Part shown: positions 6,795 through 16,700 of the stretch, piece after piece | Position numbering within the stretch: position 1 is the first letter of the stretch | How the letters are laid out: the number at the start of each line of letters is the position of its first letter | From: JBFHFS01 sp041583495 | GTDB lineage: Bacteria; Bacteroidota; Bacteroidia; Bacteroidales; Marinilabiliaceae | Direction of reading: 5' to 3' | Assembly (NCBI GenBank): GCA_041583495.1 | Contig: JBFHFS010000051.1 | Coordinates: 1-36,616 of the forward strand | DNA length: 36,616 nucleotides | The notes under the pieces: model-generated | Seen by the model: only the letters and a program-made list of their open reading frames with translations | Told to the model about the DNA's origin: nothing | Database searches by the model: none | Translations under genes and position numbers: made by a program

Positions 6795-9446
6795 TTATTG
6801 AACATTAACCTTACGCAAAAAGTATCCACTCTCGCTTTGTCCCTTCAGCAAATAAAACCCTTTATTGAAGGCGCTGACATCCAACTCAACTTTATGCCCG
6901 CTCACCGTCTTTTTTAATAAAAGGGAGCCATTTATCGAATAAATCTCCACAACAGAATTGTGTTCTAACCCTTCTACATTTAGCCACTTTATTGCCGGAT
7001 TGGGATACATCTTAACTTTATTTTTTTGAGCATTCGTGTTTAGCCCGGTTACAAACCAGGTACTATAGTTGAATGGCACGTAATTTTCATATTCTTTAAT
7101 GTATGGCTCCACCACCAAACCGGCTTCCTCCTTGGTTTGCAGGCCTATATCGACGGTCACCGATTTACTATTGTCGACATTTACGGTAAAAACATGCTCA
7201 CTGCCTTCTGCCGTATTTATCAGCAGGTCAATCTCGCCCACCGATGAGGCGATGTTCAGAAACTTGCAAATTCCGGAAGTATCGGTTTTGCGCATTTCCT
7301 TGTTGAAGAACACTTCAGCTCCAGAAACGGGCGTTCCGTTTTTCACGATCTCAACCTTTACAGCATACAAATCCAGTTCAGGGTTGACATCGTCATCAAT
7401 CTCACTCCAGTCGTTAATTCCAATTATGCTTTTGGTGAAATCATAAGCCTGGTCTTCAAAATTGGTTCCCGTGTATTTGTAGAGTGTCCACGATGGTTTT
7501 TTCTTTCCAAAATCATTGGTTGTTCCCTCCTGGTTGCTCCAAAGCCCGAATTTTAAATTTCCCTCTAAGGCATGATCTATCCATCGGTGATAGTGAAATG
7601 CCTCGATGCTCGGCAAGCGCTTCAACTTTTTCCAATAATAGGCAACGCCTGCTGCCTGCAGATCCATTTGAGTTTTTGAATAATCGGTATGACTTATGCC
7701 ATTCTCAGATAGGATAACACTTCTGACTTTACAATCCAGATAGAGATTCTCTCCCGTTCGCGCCCACTTATCAATTAATTCGAGGTTTTTGGGGGTGATA
7801 TATTCGGCGGTACTTAAATCGTCACCTGCAATTACATCAGCCCAGGGATCAGGATCTCTGAGATTCTCGGGGTATGGGTGATAAGCTACGCCCCACTCAA
7901 AGTCTCCTTCACGTTTTCCACTTTCAATTAATCCCTGCAACAGTTCCGGGCATTTATAAGTATGCTTTTTGTTCCAATAATGTGTTAAAGAAATGAACAC
8001 CTTCGATACCGGATTGTATTTTCTGGCTGTATAATAAACGGCCCGCATCGAGCGGCTGTATTGTTCAAGGTACAAATCCTGTGGTTTATCGCCGGCATTG
8101 GTCCAAACCGGGGCGGCATCTACTTCGTTGTGAATGATCCACTGCGTTATATTTCCATATTTCTTATCCGGACGAAAATAACGCTGTGCCAAAAAGTCGA
8201 TGGCAGCAATGTAATACTCAACGCCCCGCTCTTCCACCACATTTGCCAGCGTATAGGATCCGCCCGTAGCATCGGGGTGTTTAAAGATTTCACCCAACTC
8301 ACCACTGGTATTAAATCCGATAAGCAAAATAACAGAAACCTGTATATCGTTGTCTGCACAAAGGCTGAACATTTGATCCATCCTATCCACCACATTGGGG
8401 TTGATATAATAGGTTTTCCCGTTCAACTGATGGGTAATGGTGCTGGCATTAAGACTAATAAGTGATGGCAAAACCAGGTTATAAGTGATATTGTGAATTC
8501 CCAATTCAACCAGATCGTTAAAACTGCTTTCATCGTTTAAGGCAACCCCCCCCATTCCCTTTGGCGAAAGCGGTTTTTCTTCAGGGATATCCCATTGGGC
8601 GATTCCCGTAATATCATCGGCCCAATGCGCATGCGACAGGCTGTTGCCCGAAGCATCGGTAATCATCCAGCGAGAGTATAAACGATCGTACTGTTCCCGG
8701 TTGTTTTTTAGGGCCAGGCGAGGCAGCGTAACAGAAAATGTGTCGGCATTCGGCAAGGCTTGTGAAAACACAAACTCATTTATATCGTAGGCATTTTCAT
8801 GAAAGAGTATTTCTGAAAGCTTACAATTTTCGAACGAAGAATTGCCCGAGCCAACAACGACAATCGAATCTGGTTTTACCTGAACACGCTCAATTTTTTT
8901 ATCAAACACTTTGGCATAATAAGCAAGCAATTGGTCGTTTAGGCGTTTGTCCATAGGATTTTTCCAATCGAAATATTCCTGCTCTGAAATGGTTCTGAGT
9001 TTAATGTTCCGAACCTGAATGGCTTGACCTGCTTTTTTCCCAAAATCGAAGCGTAAGTAATCACGCTGGCTGTCTGTCCAGGTATCCGACTTTTTTAAAA
9101 TTACCATCGCCTTGTACCAGCCCTCGGCCACTTGAAGGCTTCCATTGTCAACAGAATTTGCAGCACTGAATGGATTATAATAGATGCGCAAATTATCGAG
9201 CCCCTGAAAGGCCAGGTATTCAAATTCAATGACGTAAGTGGTATCCGGGTTATACCATTGGGTTATTATTTCACTTTTCACCCAGGGGTCGATGCCCTGT
9301 GTCTCCATTTCGTAAATGTTGTTATTTTTCGAAATGGTTAGTTGATTTGTTGAACTGAGGTCGAGTTCAATATTTATGGATTCCTGGCTATTTGCAGCGA
9401 CACCAATACACCAAAATACTACGATGAGAATAATTCTACCTGTCAT
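6795..9446 (-). CDS. Putative glycoside hydrolase, DUF5722-type, secreted by T9SS
   Basis: An 883-residue multidomain secreted protein. Residues 1-20 are a signal peptide. About 24-155 form a beta-rich module. About 160-690 match the DUF5722 pattern as I remember it, a TIM-barrel-like family without a well-known activity. Inside it WIIHNEVDA (Glu441) and VILSENGIS (Glu581) look like the acid/base and nucleophile pair of clan GH-A enzymes, with SLTHYW and AYHPYPEN between them. About 705-790 resemble a carboxypeptidase-regulatory-like Ig domain (GTPVSGAEVFF, TDTSGICKF). The last ~75 residues (KVKMYPNPAIKWLNVEG to the end, FLRKVNVQ) are a T9SS type A sorting domain, so the protein is probably secreted or anchored at the surface. 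It heads a two-gene unit with sulfatase B. The domain layout is clear; the catalytic assignment and glycan target are inference. Confidence 0.8.
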   Translation of the reverse strand: MTGRIILIVVFWCIGVAANSQESINIELDLSSTNQLTISKNNNIYEMETQGIDPWVKSEIITQWYNPDTTYVIEFEYLAFQGLDNLRIYYNPFSAANSVDNGSLQVAEGWYKAMVILKKSDTWTDSQRDYLRFDFGKKAGQAIQVRNIKLRTISEQEYFDWKNPMDKRLNDQLLAYYAKVFDKKIERVQVKPDSIVVVGSGNSSFENCKLSEILFHENAYDINEFVFSQALPNADTFSVTLPRLALKNNREQYDRLYSRWMITDASGNSLSHAHWADDITGIAQWDIPEEKPLSPKGMGGVALNDESSFNDLVELGIHNITYNLVLPSLISLNASTITHQLNGKTYYINPNVVDRMDQMFSLCADNDIQVSVILLIGFNTSGELGEIFKHPDATGGSYTLANVVEERGVEYYIAAIDFLAQRYFRPDKKYGNITQWIIHNEVDAAPVWTNAGDKPQDLYLEQYSRSMRAVYYTARKYNPVSKVFISLTHYWNKKHTYKCPELLQGLIESGKREGDFEWGVAYHPYPENLRDPDPWADVIAGDDLSTAEYITPKNLELIDKWARTGENLYLDCKVRSVILSENGISHTDYSKTQMDLQAAGVAYYWKKLKRLPSIEAFHYHRWIDHALEGNLKFGLWSNQEGTTNDFGKKKPSWTLYKYTGTNFEDQAYDFTKSIIGINDWSEIDDDVNPELDLYAVKVEIVKNGTPVSGAEVFFNKEMRKTDTSGICKFLNIASSVGEIDLLINTAEGSEHVFTVNVDNSKSVTVDIGLQTKEEAGLVVEPYIKEYENYVPFNYSTWFVTGLNTNAQKNKVKMYPNPAIKWLNVEGLEHNSVVEIYSINGSLLLKKTVSGHKVELDVSAFNKGFYLLKGQSESGYFLRKVNVQ

Positions 9447-9762
9447 TTTTTTTCGTCGTTAATGGAGAAGCAGGTCTGGGAAATGCCCCTCTTATTTTTA
9501 GCTCAAACAGACCCTTTTCATCTCATTCTAATTATGTGTTTTTGTCGGCATTTTGCTCATTAAAAAAATGATTATAAAGGCATTCGCAAGAACTTTGTTC
9601 CAATGTAACTCGCTTATATTGGGATCTATGTGTGTAATAACTTTTACATACGCGTATCATGCGTTCTTTTCATTCCACTGGTATGCAGGATCCCCTAAAC
9701 CAATGCCTTAATAAACCGGTAGACCTCAAATCCGCAGGTTTTCCATCATTCGTTAACTGAGA
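9447..9762. other. Intergenic region between sulfatase A and the DUF5722 gene
   Basis: A 316-bp gap without a credible gene. It must hold the 3' end of the upstream unit (GH106 to sulfatase A) and presumably the promoter of the DUF5722 gene. I found no TTTG/TAnnTTTG Bacteroidetes promoter on the minus strand and no strong hairpin with a U-tract. The only symmetric element seen is a perfect 10-bp palindrome, atacgcgtat, at 9648-9657. Its role is unknown and it could be chance. Confidence 0.6.
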
Positions 9763-11349
9763 CTACTCTAAAGTGCTGAAATCAAAACCTTTCGCGACTT
9801 TCAACCCGCCAGTTTGAATGCCCACATCCTGGGGACGATACTTTTCGGGCTGAAAGGCGGGATTGGGAATAGGAATTACCGTGTTGGCATCCGTTAAATG
9901 GGCTTCAATTAAGGCATCCAGTTCCTGAACCTTTTCAGGGTATTGGGACTCCAAATTATTGGTTTCCCCGATATCCCATTTCAGGTTGTATAAAAAGTAC
10001 TCATGTTGGTTATTGGCACCATTATTAAATACTCGGATTAATTTCCAATCGCCAGAATGAACCGCCACAGATGGCGGCAGCCAATTGGGCACCCTGGGTT
10101 GATGCGGGAAATAGGTAAATATAGGCCCACGGTCAAAGGGTTTCTCTTTGAGGGCAGGCGAAATATCCTTCCCATCGACGGTATAATGTTCGGGTAATGG
10201 GATTCCCAGCTGGTTTAAGATGGTTGGATAAAAATCGGTTGATTGAATCATGGCATCGGTTCTGGTGCCTGGTTCTGTTAATCCGGGCCACACCACCACA
10301 CAAGGAACTCTTACCCCCCCCTCGTACATGGTTGCTTTCCCGCCACGCAACGGACGGTTACTGGTTGCAGAGGTTAAATATTTTTCGCCCGATGACAAGG
10401 AATCGATAATTCCGTTGTACATATTTCCCCCGTTATCGCTAAAGAAAATGATAGCGGTGTTATCGCTTATTCCCAGCCGATCTATTTCATCTAACAGGCG
10501 GCCTACTGCCTGGTCGAGTGAATGCACCATGGCCGCGTAGGTTGGAGAATGCTGCAAGTCGGTTAAATCTGTTTTGGTGCGGTAGTACTTTACCAAACTC
10601 TCTTTGGCATTAAACGGTGCATGAACCGAGAACTGCCAGTAATTCATATAGAATGGCGTCGTCAACTCCAGGGAACGCATCCAGTTGATGGCTTCATCGG
10701 TCATTCGGTCTTCGAGATGTTCGTTTGGATAATTCTCCTTAAAGTCGGGAAACTTCCATGGCGCCACAAAACTACCCGCGGGGCCCGGCCCCGGCCAATG
10801 GGGAATATCAACGTCGAAACCATGCTCCCGGGGAGAATAGGGCTCTTTCCCCAAGTGCCATTTGCCGAAGTGGGCAGTGGTGTACCCCTTTTCTTTAATG
10901 AGCTTCACCATTGTGGGCAATTCATTATCAAGCCTTGTTGCTGACTTACAAACAATTGACTTGTTTCCCGGAGGAGAATTGGCAGGGCGGGTGGCTGTTA
11001 ACAATTCTTCTGCCACATGACAATTTGGTGCGGTTACACCATTTCGGGCAGGCGTCTGGCCTGTTAAGATGCTGGCACGGGTAGGTGAACACAAAGGGCT
11101 GGCGGAGTAGGCTTTGGTAAAAGTCATGCCTCTGGCAGCCAGACGCTCGAGGTTTGGCGTTTCGTAATACTTTGTTTTGCCGTAAAGCGTCACGTCACTC
11201 CAACCTAGATCGTCGGCCAGGATAAATACCACATTCATTTTATCGGCAGAACCCTGTGCTTTAACCGGCAGGCCCGTTAGGACAAACCACAAACCGAGAC
11301 AAAAGGCTGCGTGGATATGGCATTTCTTAATCACCCAAAATTTTTTCAT
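9763..11349 (-). CDS. Sulfatase A, secreted S1 family (S1_16-like)
   Basis: A 528-residue sulfatase with a signal peptide ending around residue 32 (FVLTGLPVKAQG). NVVFILADDLGWSDVTLYG gives the N-terminal metal aspartates (Asp46, Asp47). The formylglycine motif is SPLCSPTRASILTGQ (Cys87), where CxPTR is an accepted variant of CxPSR. HFGKWHLGKEPYSPREHGFD and IIFFSDNGGNMYN complete the active site and metal site. Overall it resembles arylsulfatase A-type and S1_16 sulfatases. It starts 6 bp after the GH43 stop, which strongly suggests one transcript and a joint role, for example desulfating a residue that GH43 or the rhamnosidases then release. The subfamily is a guess from motif style; being a sulfatase is secure. 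Confidence 0.95.
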   Translation of the reverse strand: MKKFWVIKKCHIHAAFCLGLWFVLTGLPVKAQGSADKMNVVFILADDLGWSDVTLYGKTKYYETPNLERLAARGMTFTKAYSASPLCSPTRASILTGQTPARNGVTAPNCHVAEELLTATRPANSPPGNKSIVCKSATRLDNELPTMVKLIKEKGYTTAHFGKWHLGKEPYSPREHGFDVDIPHWPGPGPAGSFVAPWKFPDFKENYPNEHLEDRMTDEAINWMRSLELTTPFYMNYWQFSVHAPFNAKESLVKYYRTKTDLTDLQHSPTYAAMVHSLDQAVGRLLDEIDRLGISDNTAIIFFSDNGGNMYNGIIDSLSSGEKYLTSATSNRPLRGGKATMYEGGVRVPCVVVWPGLTEPGTRTDAMIQSTDFYPTILNQLGIPLPEHYTVDGKDISPALKEKPFDRGPIFTYFPHQPRVPNWLPPSVAVHSGDWKLIRVFNNGANNQHEYFLYNLKWDIGETNNLESQYPEKVQELDALIEAHLTDANTVIPIPNPAFQPEKYRPQDVGIQTGGLKVAKGFDFSTLE

Positions 11350-11355
11350 CCTTTT

Positions 11356-12684
11356 CTATTTTGTAAAAACAAATTTGTCTATTGAATACATTTGGGCATC
11401 CTTTCCCGCAAATGTCAGCCATAGTTCATGCACGCCTGAAACCTCTTTTAAATCGGCTGAAACGGTAACCCACCTTTCGTTTCCGGTTTTTGCAGGCACC
11501 TCAACAATAGCGATATTTTGGTGCCACGATTTACCAATATTCACACTGATTTTTCCGGGCGACAATCCGGGAGAAACCACAAACTCTACTCGTCTGGCTT
11601 CACCATTTCCAAAATTGATGTATTTAAAGGCAGCTCTGTCCCCGCTTTTTATGCCGGCCATCTCTTCATTGTTTTGGTTCCACAGTTGCAGTTGGGCAGC
11701 TCCGTACAAAAGACAAGCTCTTTCCGCCTCGATATCTTCAAAGGCATTGAGCGGTTTGGCGGCACCCTGCGATGTCATTTCCACCTCAGGGATGCTTCCA
11801 TCGGCATTAAAAAAAATGGGTTCTGCACAGGAGCGACGCATTTTACCTGATCCATGTGTAGAACGATGATAAAACACATACCATTGATTTTTGAATTCGG
11901 CTATCGAACCGTGATTATTCCAGACTCCCGGGTCGCAGTGGTCGTTATCAATAATCACCCCTCCGTATTTATAAGGACCAAATACAGAAGTGCTGGTGGC
12001 GTAGCCAATACATGTGGGCATTCCGGCACGACTGATATCGGCATATACGAGGTAATACACTCCATTCCTTTTGGTGAGATAAGCGCCTTCGTGAAAATAA
12101 TGTTCCGATTCGGTGATTAAACTATCGCGAAGGGTGGTTTCATCAATAGACATCCTATCCTCATTAAGTTTTGCCATCTTCAAGGTAAACTGTCCCCAGA
12201 GATAATAGGCTTGTCCATCGTCATCCACAAAAACCGATGGATCAATCTGGTTGTATCCCTTTAGGTCAATCGCTTTACCATTTTTAAAAGGCCCCTGGGG
12301 ACGATCGCTTACGGCAACGCCTTCGGGAGACGTTGGATCGGGTTGCGAAAAATACAAATAGTATTTCCCGTCGAATTGTTGGCAGTCAGGCGCATACAAA
12401 ACCCTGTCGTTATAAGGTACTCCATCGTTCTCCCCTTTCGAATAAAAGGCATCCTTATCTATTTCCCAATGTAGCATATCATCTGTAGAAACCACATAAT
12501 GATCGTATGAGCACCAGTAATCCGGACTTTCATCTCTGGAACCATAGATGTACAGTCTGCCATCGTCCCACACCTTTGCGGAAGGATCGGCAACGTAGGT
12601 GCCAATAGGTAAAATAGGGTTTTGGGCATTCAACACTGAGCTGAATACCACCCCCAGAAAAGCAGACAGGAAATACTTAGGCAT
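11356..12684 (-). CDS. GH43 family glycosidase with C-terminal CBM6-like domain
   Basis: A 442-residue secreted enzyme with a signal peptide of about 20 residues. The five-bladed beta-propeller of GH43 is recognisable by its three acidic catalytic residues: Asp33 in TYVADPSAKVWDDGR (base), Asp148 in YNQIDPSVFVDDDGQ (pKa modulator) and Glu199 in YFHEGAYLTKRNG (acid). GH43 enzymes are mainly beta-xylosidases, alpha-L-arabinofuranosidases and exo-galactanases. From about residue 318 (EDIEAERACL) to the end is a CBM6-like module with VEVPAKTGNERWVTVS and GVHELWLTFAG. It sits 6 bp upstream of sulfatase A and 10 bp after the aldo/keto reductase. In a rhamnose-rich sulfated glycan locus a xylosidase role would suit ulvan, whose repeats can contain xylose, but activity cannot be read from the sequence. 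Confidence 0.92.
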   Translation of the reverse strand: MPKYFLSAFLGVVFSSVLNAQNPILPIGTYVADPSAKVWDDGRLYIYGSRDESPDYWCSYDHYVVSTDDMLHWEIDKDAFYSKGENDGVPYNDRVLYAPDCQQFDGKYYLYFSQPDPTSPEGVAVSDRPQGPFKNGKAIDLKGYNQIDPSVFVDDDGQAYYLWGQFTLKMAKLNEDRMSIDETTLRDSLITESEHYFHEGAYLTKRNGVYYLVYADISRAGMPTCIGYATSTSVFGPYKYGGVIIDNDHCDPGVWNNHGSIAEFKNQWYVFYHRSTHGSGKMRRSCAEPIFFNADGSIPEVEMTSQGAAKPLNAFEDIEAERACLLYGAAQLQLWNQNNEEMAGIKSGDRAAFKYINFGNGEARRVEFVVSPGLSPGKISVNIGKSWHQNIAIVEVPAKTGNERWVTVSADLKEVSGVHELWLTFAGKDAQMYSIDKFVFTK

Positions 12685-12694
12685 TTGTCAAAAA

Positions 12695-13645
12695 TTATTT
12701 TTGTTTTTTGCGATAATGTTCGATAACATCGGATTGATTTTTACTTCTGTCGGTTAATTCCGTGCGTTCTTCCTCCGACAACGATTGGAAGTTCTCTGCG
12801 AGGGTTATGTTTTCCTCCAATATATCCAGTGAATCGATACCGGAAACCACCGTTGAGACAGGTAAGCTCATGGCATACCGTAACCCTTCTGTGGGGGTAG
12901 CAATACCCGATTTTCCGAGGCGCCCCATCCCGTTCGACTTCATGCCAATGACCCCAATATTGTTCTCGATTGCCAGGGGTAGGACTTGCTTCTCAAAACT
13001 AATATCGCGATGCACATCACCCAGATTTAGTGGCATTTGAACCGTATCCCAGGGATAACCCCGCTGTATCATGTCGATGTGTGCCCGGGGATCGCTGTGC
13101 CCGGTAAAACCAATGTATTTAATAACACCCTGGCTTCGCATCTCTTCGGCCCACTCAATTAATCCGTCCTTATAAATGGCATCCACGTCACCCTCCTTAT
13201 GACCTATGGCATGAAACTGCATTAAATCAACAGAATCGAGTTGAAAGCGATTCAAACTGGTCTCCATCTGCCTTTTGGCATCCTCCACCGTTCGGGCCAT
13301 GAGCTTGGTCATGAGCAGCACCTTTTTACGATATCCGTCTTTTAAAGCCAGCCCCATTAGGCGTTCACTGCGCCCATTTTGATAGGACCAGGCGTTATCC
13401 ATGAAATTAACCCCCCGGTCGATTGCGGTTCGGACTATTTGAATGGCCACCTCATCCGTAACAAAACCGGCCCCAATATGAAATCCTCCAATACCCAATA
13501 TTGTTACATCCTCCCCGGTACGACCAAGTTTTCGCCTGGGCAGATGGAGGATTTTAGGCCGCCCACTGGTTAGGGGAATTATGGAGGCCCCCAATGCTGC
13601 CCCGGAAAGTTTTTTCACAAATTCTCTTCTGCCTGACTTTTTCAT
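12695..13645 (-). CDS. Exported aldo/keto reductase with Tat-type signal
   Basis: NAD(P)H-dependent oxidoreductase of the aldo/keto reductase superfamily, 316 residues from the chosen start. An ATG four codons upstream (13657) is possible. The mature part begins at RKLGRTGEDVTILGIGGFHI. The catalytic tetrad is present: Asp83 and Tyr88 in FMDNAWSYQNGRSE, Lys114 in LLMTKLM, and His145 in DLMQFHAIGHKEGD. Before it lies MKKSGRREFVKKLSGAALGA, a twin-arginine-like signal (RREFVKK), suggesting export after folding with cofactor. It lies 43 bp after GH106 and 10 bp before GH43, inside a glycan-degrading operon. It could reduce or oxidise a released sugar or an aldehyde, but its substrate is unknown. 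An exported nicotinamide-dependent enzyme is unusual because the periplasm has no obvious cofactor recycling. Confidence 0.9.
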   Translation of the reverse strand: MKKSGRREFVKKLSGAALGASIIPLTSGRPKILHLPRRKLGRTGEDVTILGIGGFHIGAGFVTDEVAIQIVRTAIDRGVNFMDNAWSYQNGRSERLMGLALKDGYRKKVLLMTKLMARTVEDAKRQMETSLNRFQLDSVDLMQFHAIGHKEGDVDAIYKDGLIEWAEEMRSQGVIKYIGFTGHSDPRAHIDMIQRGYPWDTVQMPLNLGDVHRDISFEKQVLPLAIENNIGVIGMKSNGMGRLGKSGIATPTEGLRYAMSLPVSTVVSGIDSLDILEENITLAENFQSLSEEERTELTDRSKNQSDVIEHYRKKQK

Positions 13646-13700
13646 ATCTCCAAACAATTTATGCTCACCTCAGTCTGTCGCAAGCTGGTGGGACTCCTAT

Positions 13701-16700
13701 CTAATTTATAGCTTCTATGGTTACCGGCCCGAGCAATCCTGATGGATGTGGCGCCTCTCCCGGTTTGATATCATCCACAACCGTCCAGGTATATTTTTCG
13801 GCTTTGGGTAACCTCTTATCTTTAATCATCCGGTTACGCCAAAGGTTCACCACTTCAATTTCCAGGCTGTTCTCCCCTTGTTGCACAATGCCTGAAACAT
13901 TTAAACGGTAGGGGGCAATCCAAACGCCTCCCACTTCCTTTCCATTCAATTTCACCTGCCCCATCACACTTACATTGCCGAGATTGAGAAACACTTCCCC
14001 ATTTTCAGGCAGTTTATCCATATTGAAACTGGTTGTATACACTGCAGTTCCTGAGTAATATTTAATCCGTTCATCGCTGGATTGCGCCCAATCAGTAAGT
14101 TCATCAAAAACAACTGGTTCTTTGGGACCAATCTCTTTATTAATGAAGTCGACGGTGAAGGGTTGTGAAATGGCCTGAAGCAGTTCAGGCTCCTGAAAAT
14201 TCTTTTTATAGCCCTCTGAAACAGCCTTTGAGTCCGCATTTGTAAATACCACAAACCAGCTTTGCCGGCCTTTTAACTTAACAGGAACCATTGTCCCCTT
14301 TTCTGAAATCTCATATTCGTTCAAATGCAATACCTCACCGGTAACGGCATCCCATAATTGTGGCTTTAAATCTTTGCTTACCCGGAAAACAGGATGGATC
14401 TCAACTTCATCATCACTCTGATTGGTAAGGAAATAGATATCCATTCCAGGCATACGGCGATGTGTCCAAAGAACCGGTTTTTCCTCTTGTAGATCTACAT
14501 CTTTCCTTAATTCCAGGAAGTTAAAGACCTCCGATAAACTTTGTCCATCCAACACGTAACCATCACCATAGCTATGGGTCATCTTGCCCTCCACATATTC
14601 TCCCTTCCAAAGGGTGGAAGCCAATTCCTGAATTTGTTTATCACATTGGGGATAGTCTTGAAGGCTTGGAGACTTTTCGGGTTTGGGTCCTAAAACCACT
14701 CCACCCAGCTGAACCAACTGTTCTAATTTTCTCAATACTTCCGGGCGCATGGTTTTTACGGGAGGCAACACCATTACGCTGTAGCTCATTCCATCGGGCA
14801 ACACAAACTGGCCATCCTTAACGGATAAGCGATCAAGAATAACCTCACCATTAATATAATCGTAAGAATACCCTTTAGGAATTTCAGGAGTGCGCCCACC
14901 CGTCATGATGGGGGCATTTTCGCCGATAAAATAGCAAACATCGGCTGCATATTGACCTTGCTGCAACAAGTGCTGGCATCGACGCAGGTAATCGAAATAA
15001 TTATGGGCCTGGCCAAACCAGGTATTGTGCCGGTTAAACTCGGTGCTGAACCAGGCGTTCATTCCAGGCATTCGGCTGTCATCGGGTTGCTGAATGTACA
15101 GGTGGAGCACCAAATGGTTAATGCCTTCGGTAAAACTCCAATCGCCCCTCTTTTTCAAATAAGCCGGATGACGCAGGTAGGATTTCTGCCCGGCAGTAAA
15201 AGCCTCCGCCGAAGTTCTTCCTTTGCCATAGGTGTGTGAGGTTGACGATGAGGCCTTACATTCGATATTTCCCAGAGATCCTTCGTTCCAAAACTCACCC
15301 CCTATTAAATTCGATTGACCGCCATACATCATAAACTCTGAAGGAAATCCCCAGTGGCCATAATTTTCTAACCAGGTTTGTAGGTTGTATTCGTTGCTGG
15401 CCTCACGCAAACCACCCACATATTCGTAGGCTACATCATCGGCTACCGAACGGCGTAAATCCCACAGAAAACGTTCCGACTCTTCCACACTTCCTACAAT
15501 TCTTCCTGACAATACAGGCAAGTATTTTACAGGATCGTATCCATATTTATCTTTAAACTTCACTTCATAATCATCCGTCCAGTTTTGGGAGCCCATCTCG
15601 TAGCTGTCGGCAATCACATATTTAAAGGCCGATTTGCTCTCTTCGGGAATCCGTTTTAACAATTCGCCAACAAAATTATCGAAATGAAATTTGGCTAATT
15701 GGCGGCTCATCTTGTCCACTTCGTATCCCAGACCCTGGGGCGCTGAAGGGTGGTTCCTGGTTCCGGTGGGTGTCATACCTATACGCATAATGGTCCACTC
15801 CCCATCGGGAGCATTCCAGTTCAGTTGCCCCTTGGCATTCACAAACTCGCTTACATCAATCACGCTTTGGGCATCCACCATTAATCCCTTTGCGACTTCT
15901 GTTTTTTGCTGTTCCCACAAATAGGTATCCCAATTAGGCAAAGGTGTTGAAAACATTTTCCCCAACTGTTTCTCGACATATTCTTCTAACACGGGGGCTT
16001 CTGAAATATGAATTTCAGCAAATCCGGCTTTTAATTCACGGCTGGTAAAATCTTTGCAAACCAGTTTAAACTTATTCGATTTCACATTATCCAAAGCCTT
16101 CGCAAACTCACCTTTCACAAGAGGCCCCACATTCACTCTAAAATTGCTCCTATCGTAATGGAATTGGCTTACCAATTTTTCCTGCCCCTCTATTTGTGCA
16201 TACAAAAGACAGTTGCACATAAAAGGGTTCTCCCCGGGAGATATGGCTATTTGCCTGGCCGTAATGGCGTCCTTCAGATCTATTTCAATTGAAACAACCC
16301 CATTTTTTTGAGTTTTAAAGCTCATCGAAGTTGTGGAATCGCCATCAAAAGCCAATTTCAGGTTCGGGATGGCAGGTGTACTTTTCACTTTAGCCCCGAG
16401 TGCATATAAATTTCTTTTTTCCGCTTTAGGCGCTAAAAAGGCAAGGGTATGTGTATCCTGGAATTCCTTTTTGGGTTGAGCTAACTTAACATTTATTTTC
16501 CCGGGACCGGTCACTTTTGTCTCGCTGTAGGTCAGATAACGCATGGCCATCTCCGAAGTTACCCAGGGACCTCCCGACTGACTCCATCCGGGGCAGTTAA
16601 ACACCCCAATATCAACGCCTATTCGTTTACCTTCAGTAACCGCATGAACCATGTGCGACCACCATTCCTCACTTAACATGGGCACTTTGCCATCTACCCC

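Noticed and set aside
9648..9657. 10-bp palindrome atacgcgtat as an operator
   Set aside because: A single short palindrome with no second copy in the window and no promoter nearby. It was recorded in the intergenic entry but not promoted to a site.
1468..13657. Fucoidan-degrading locus, suggested by the many sulfatases
   Set aside because: No GH29, GH95, GH107, GH141 or GH168-like gene is visible. The exo-glycosidases present are rhamnosidases and a GH43.
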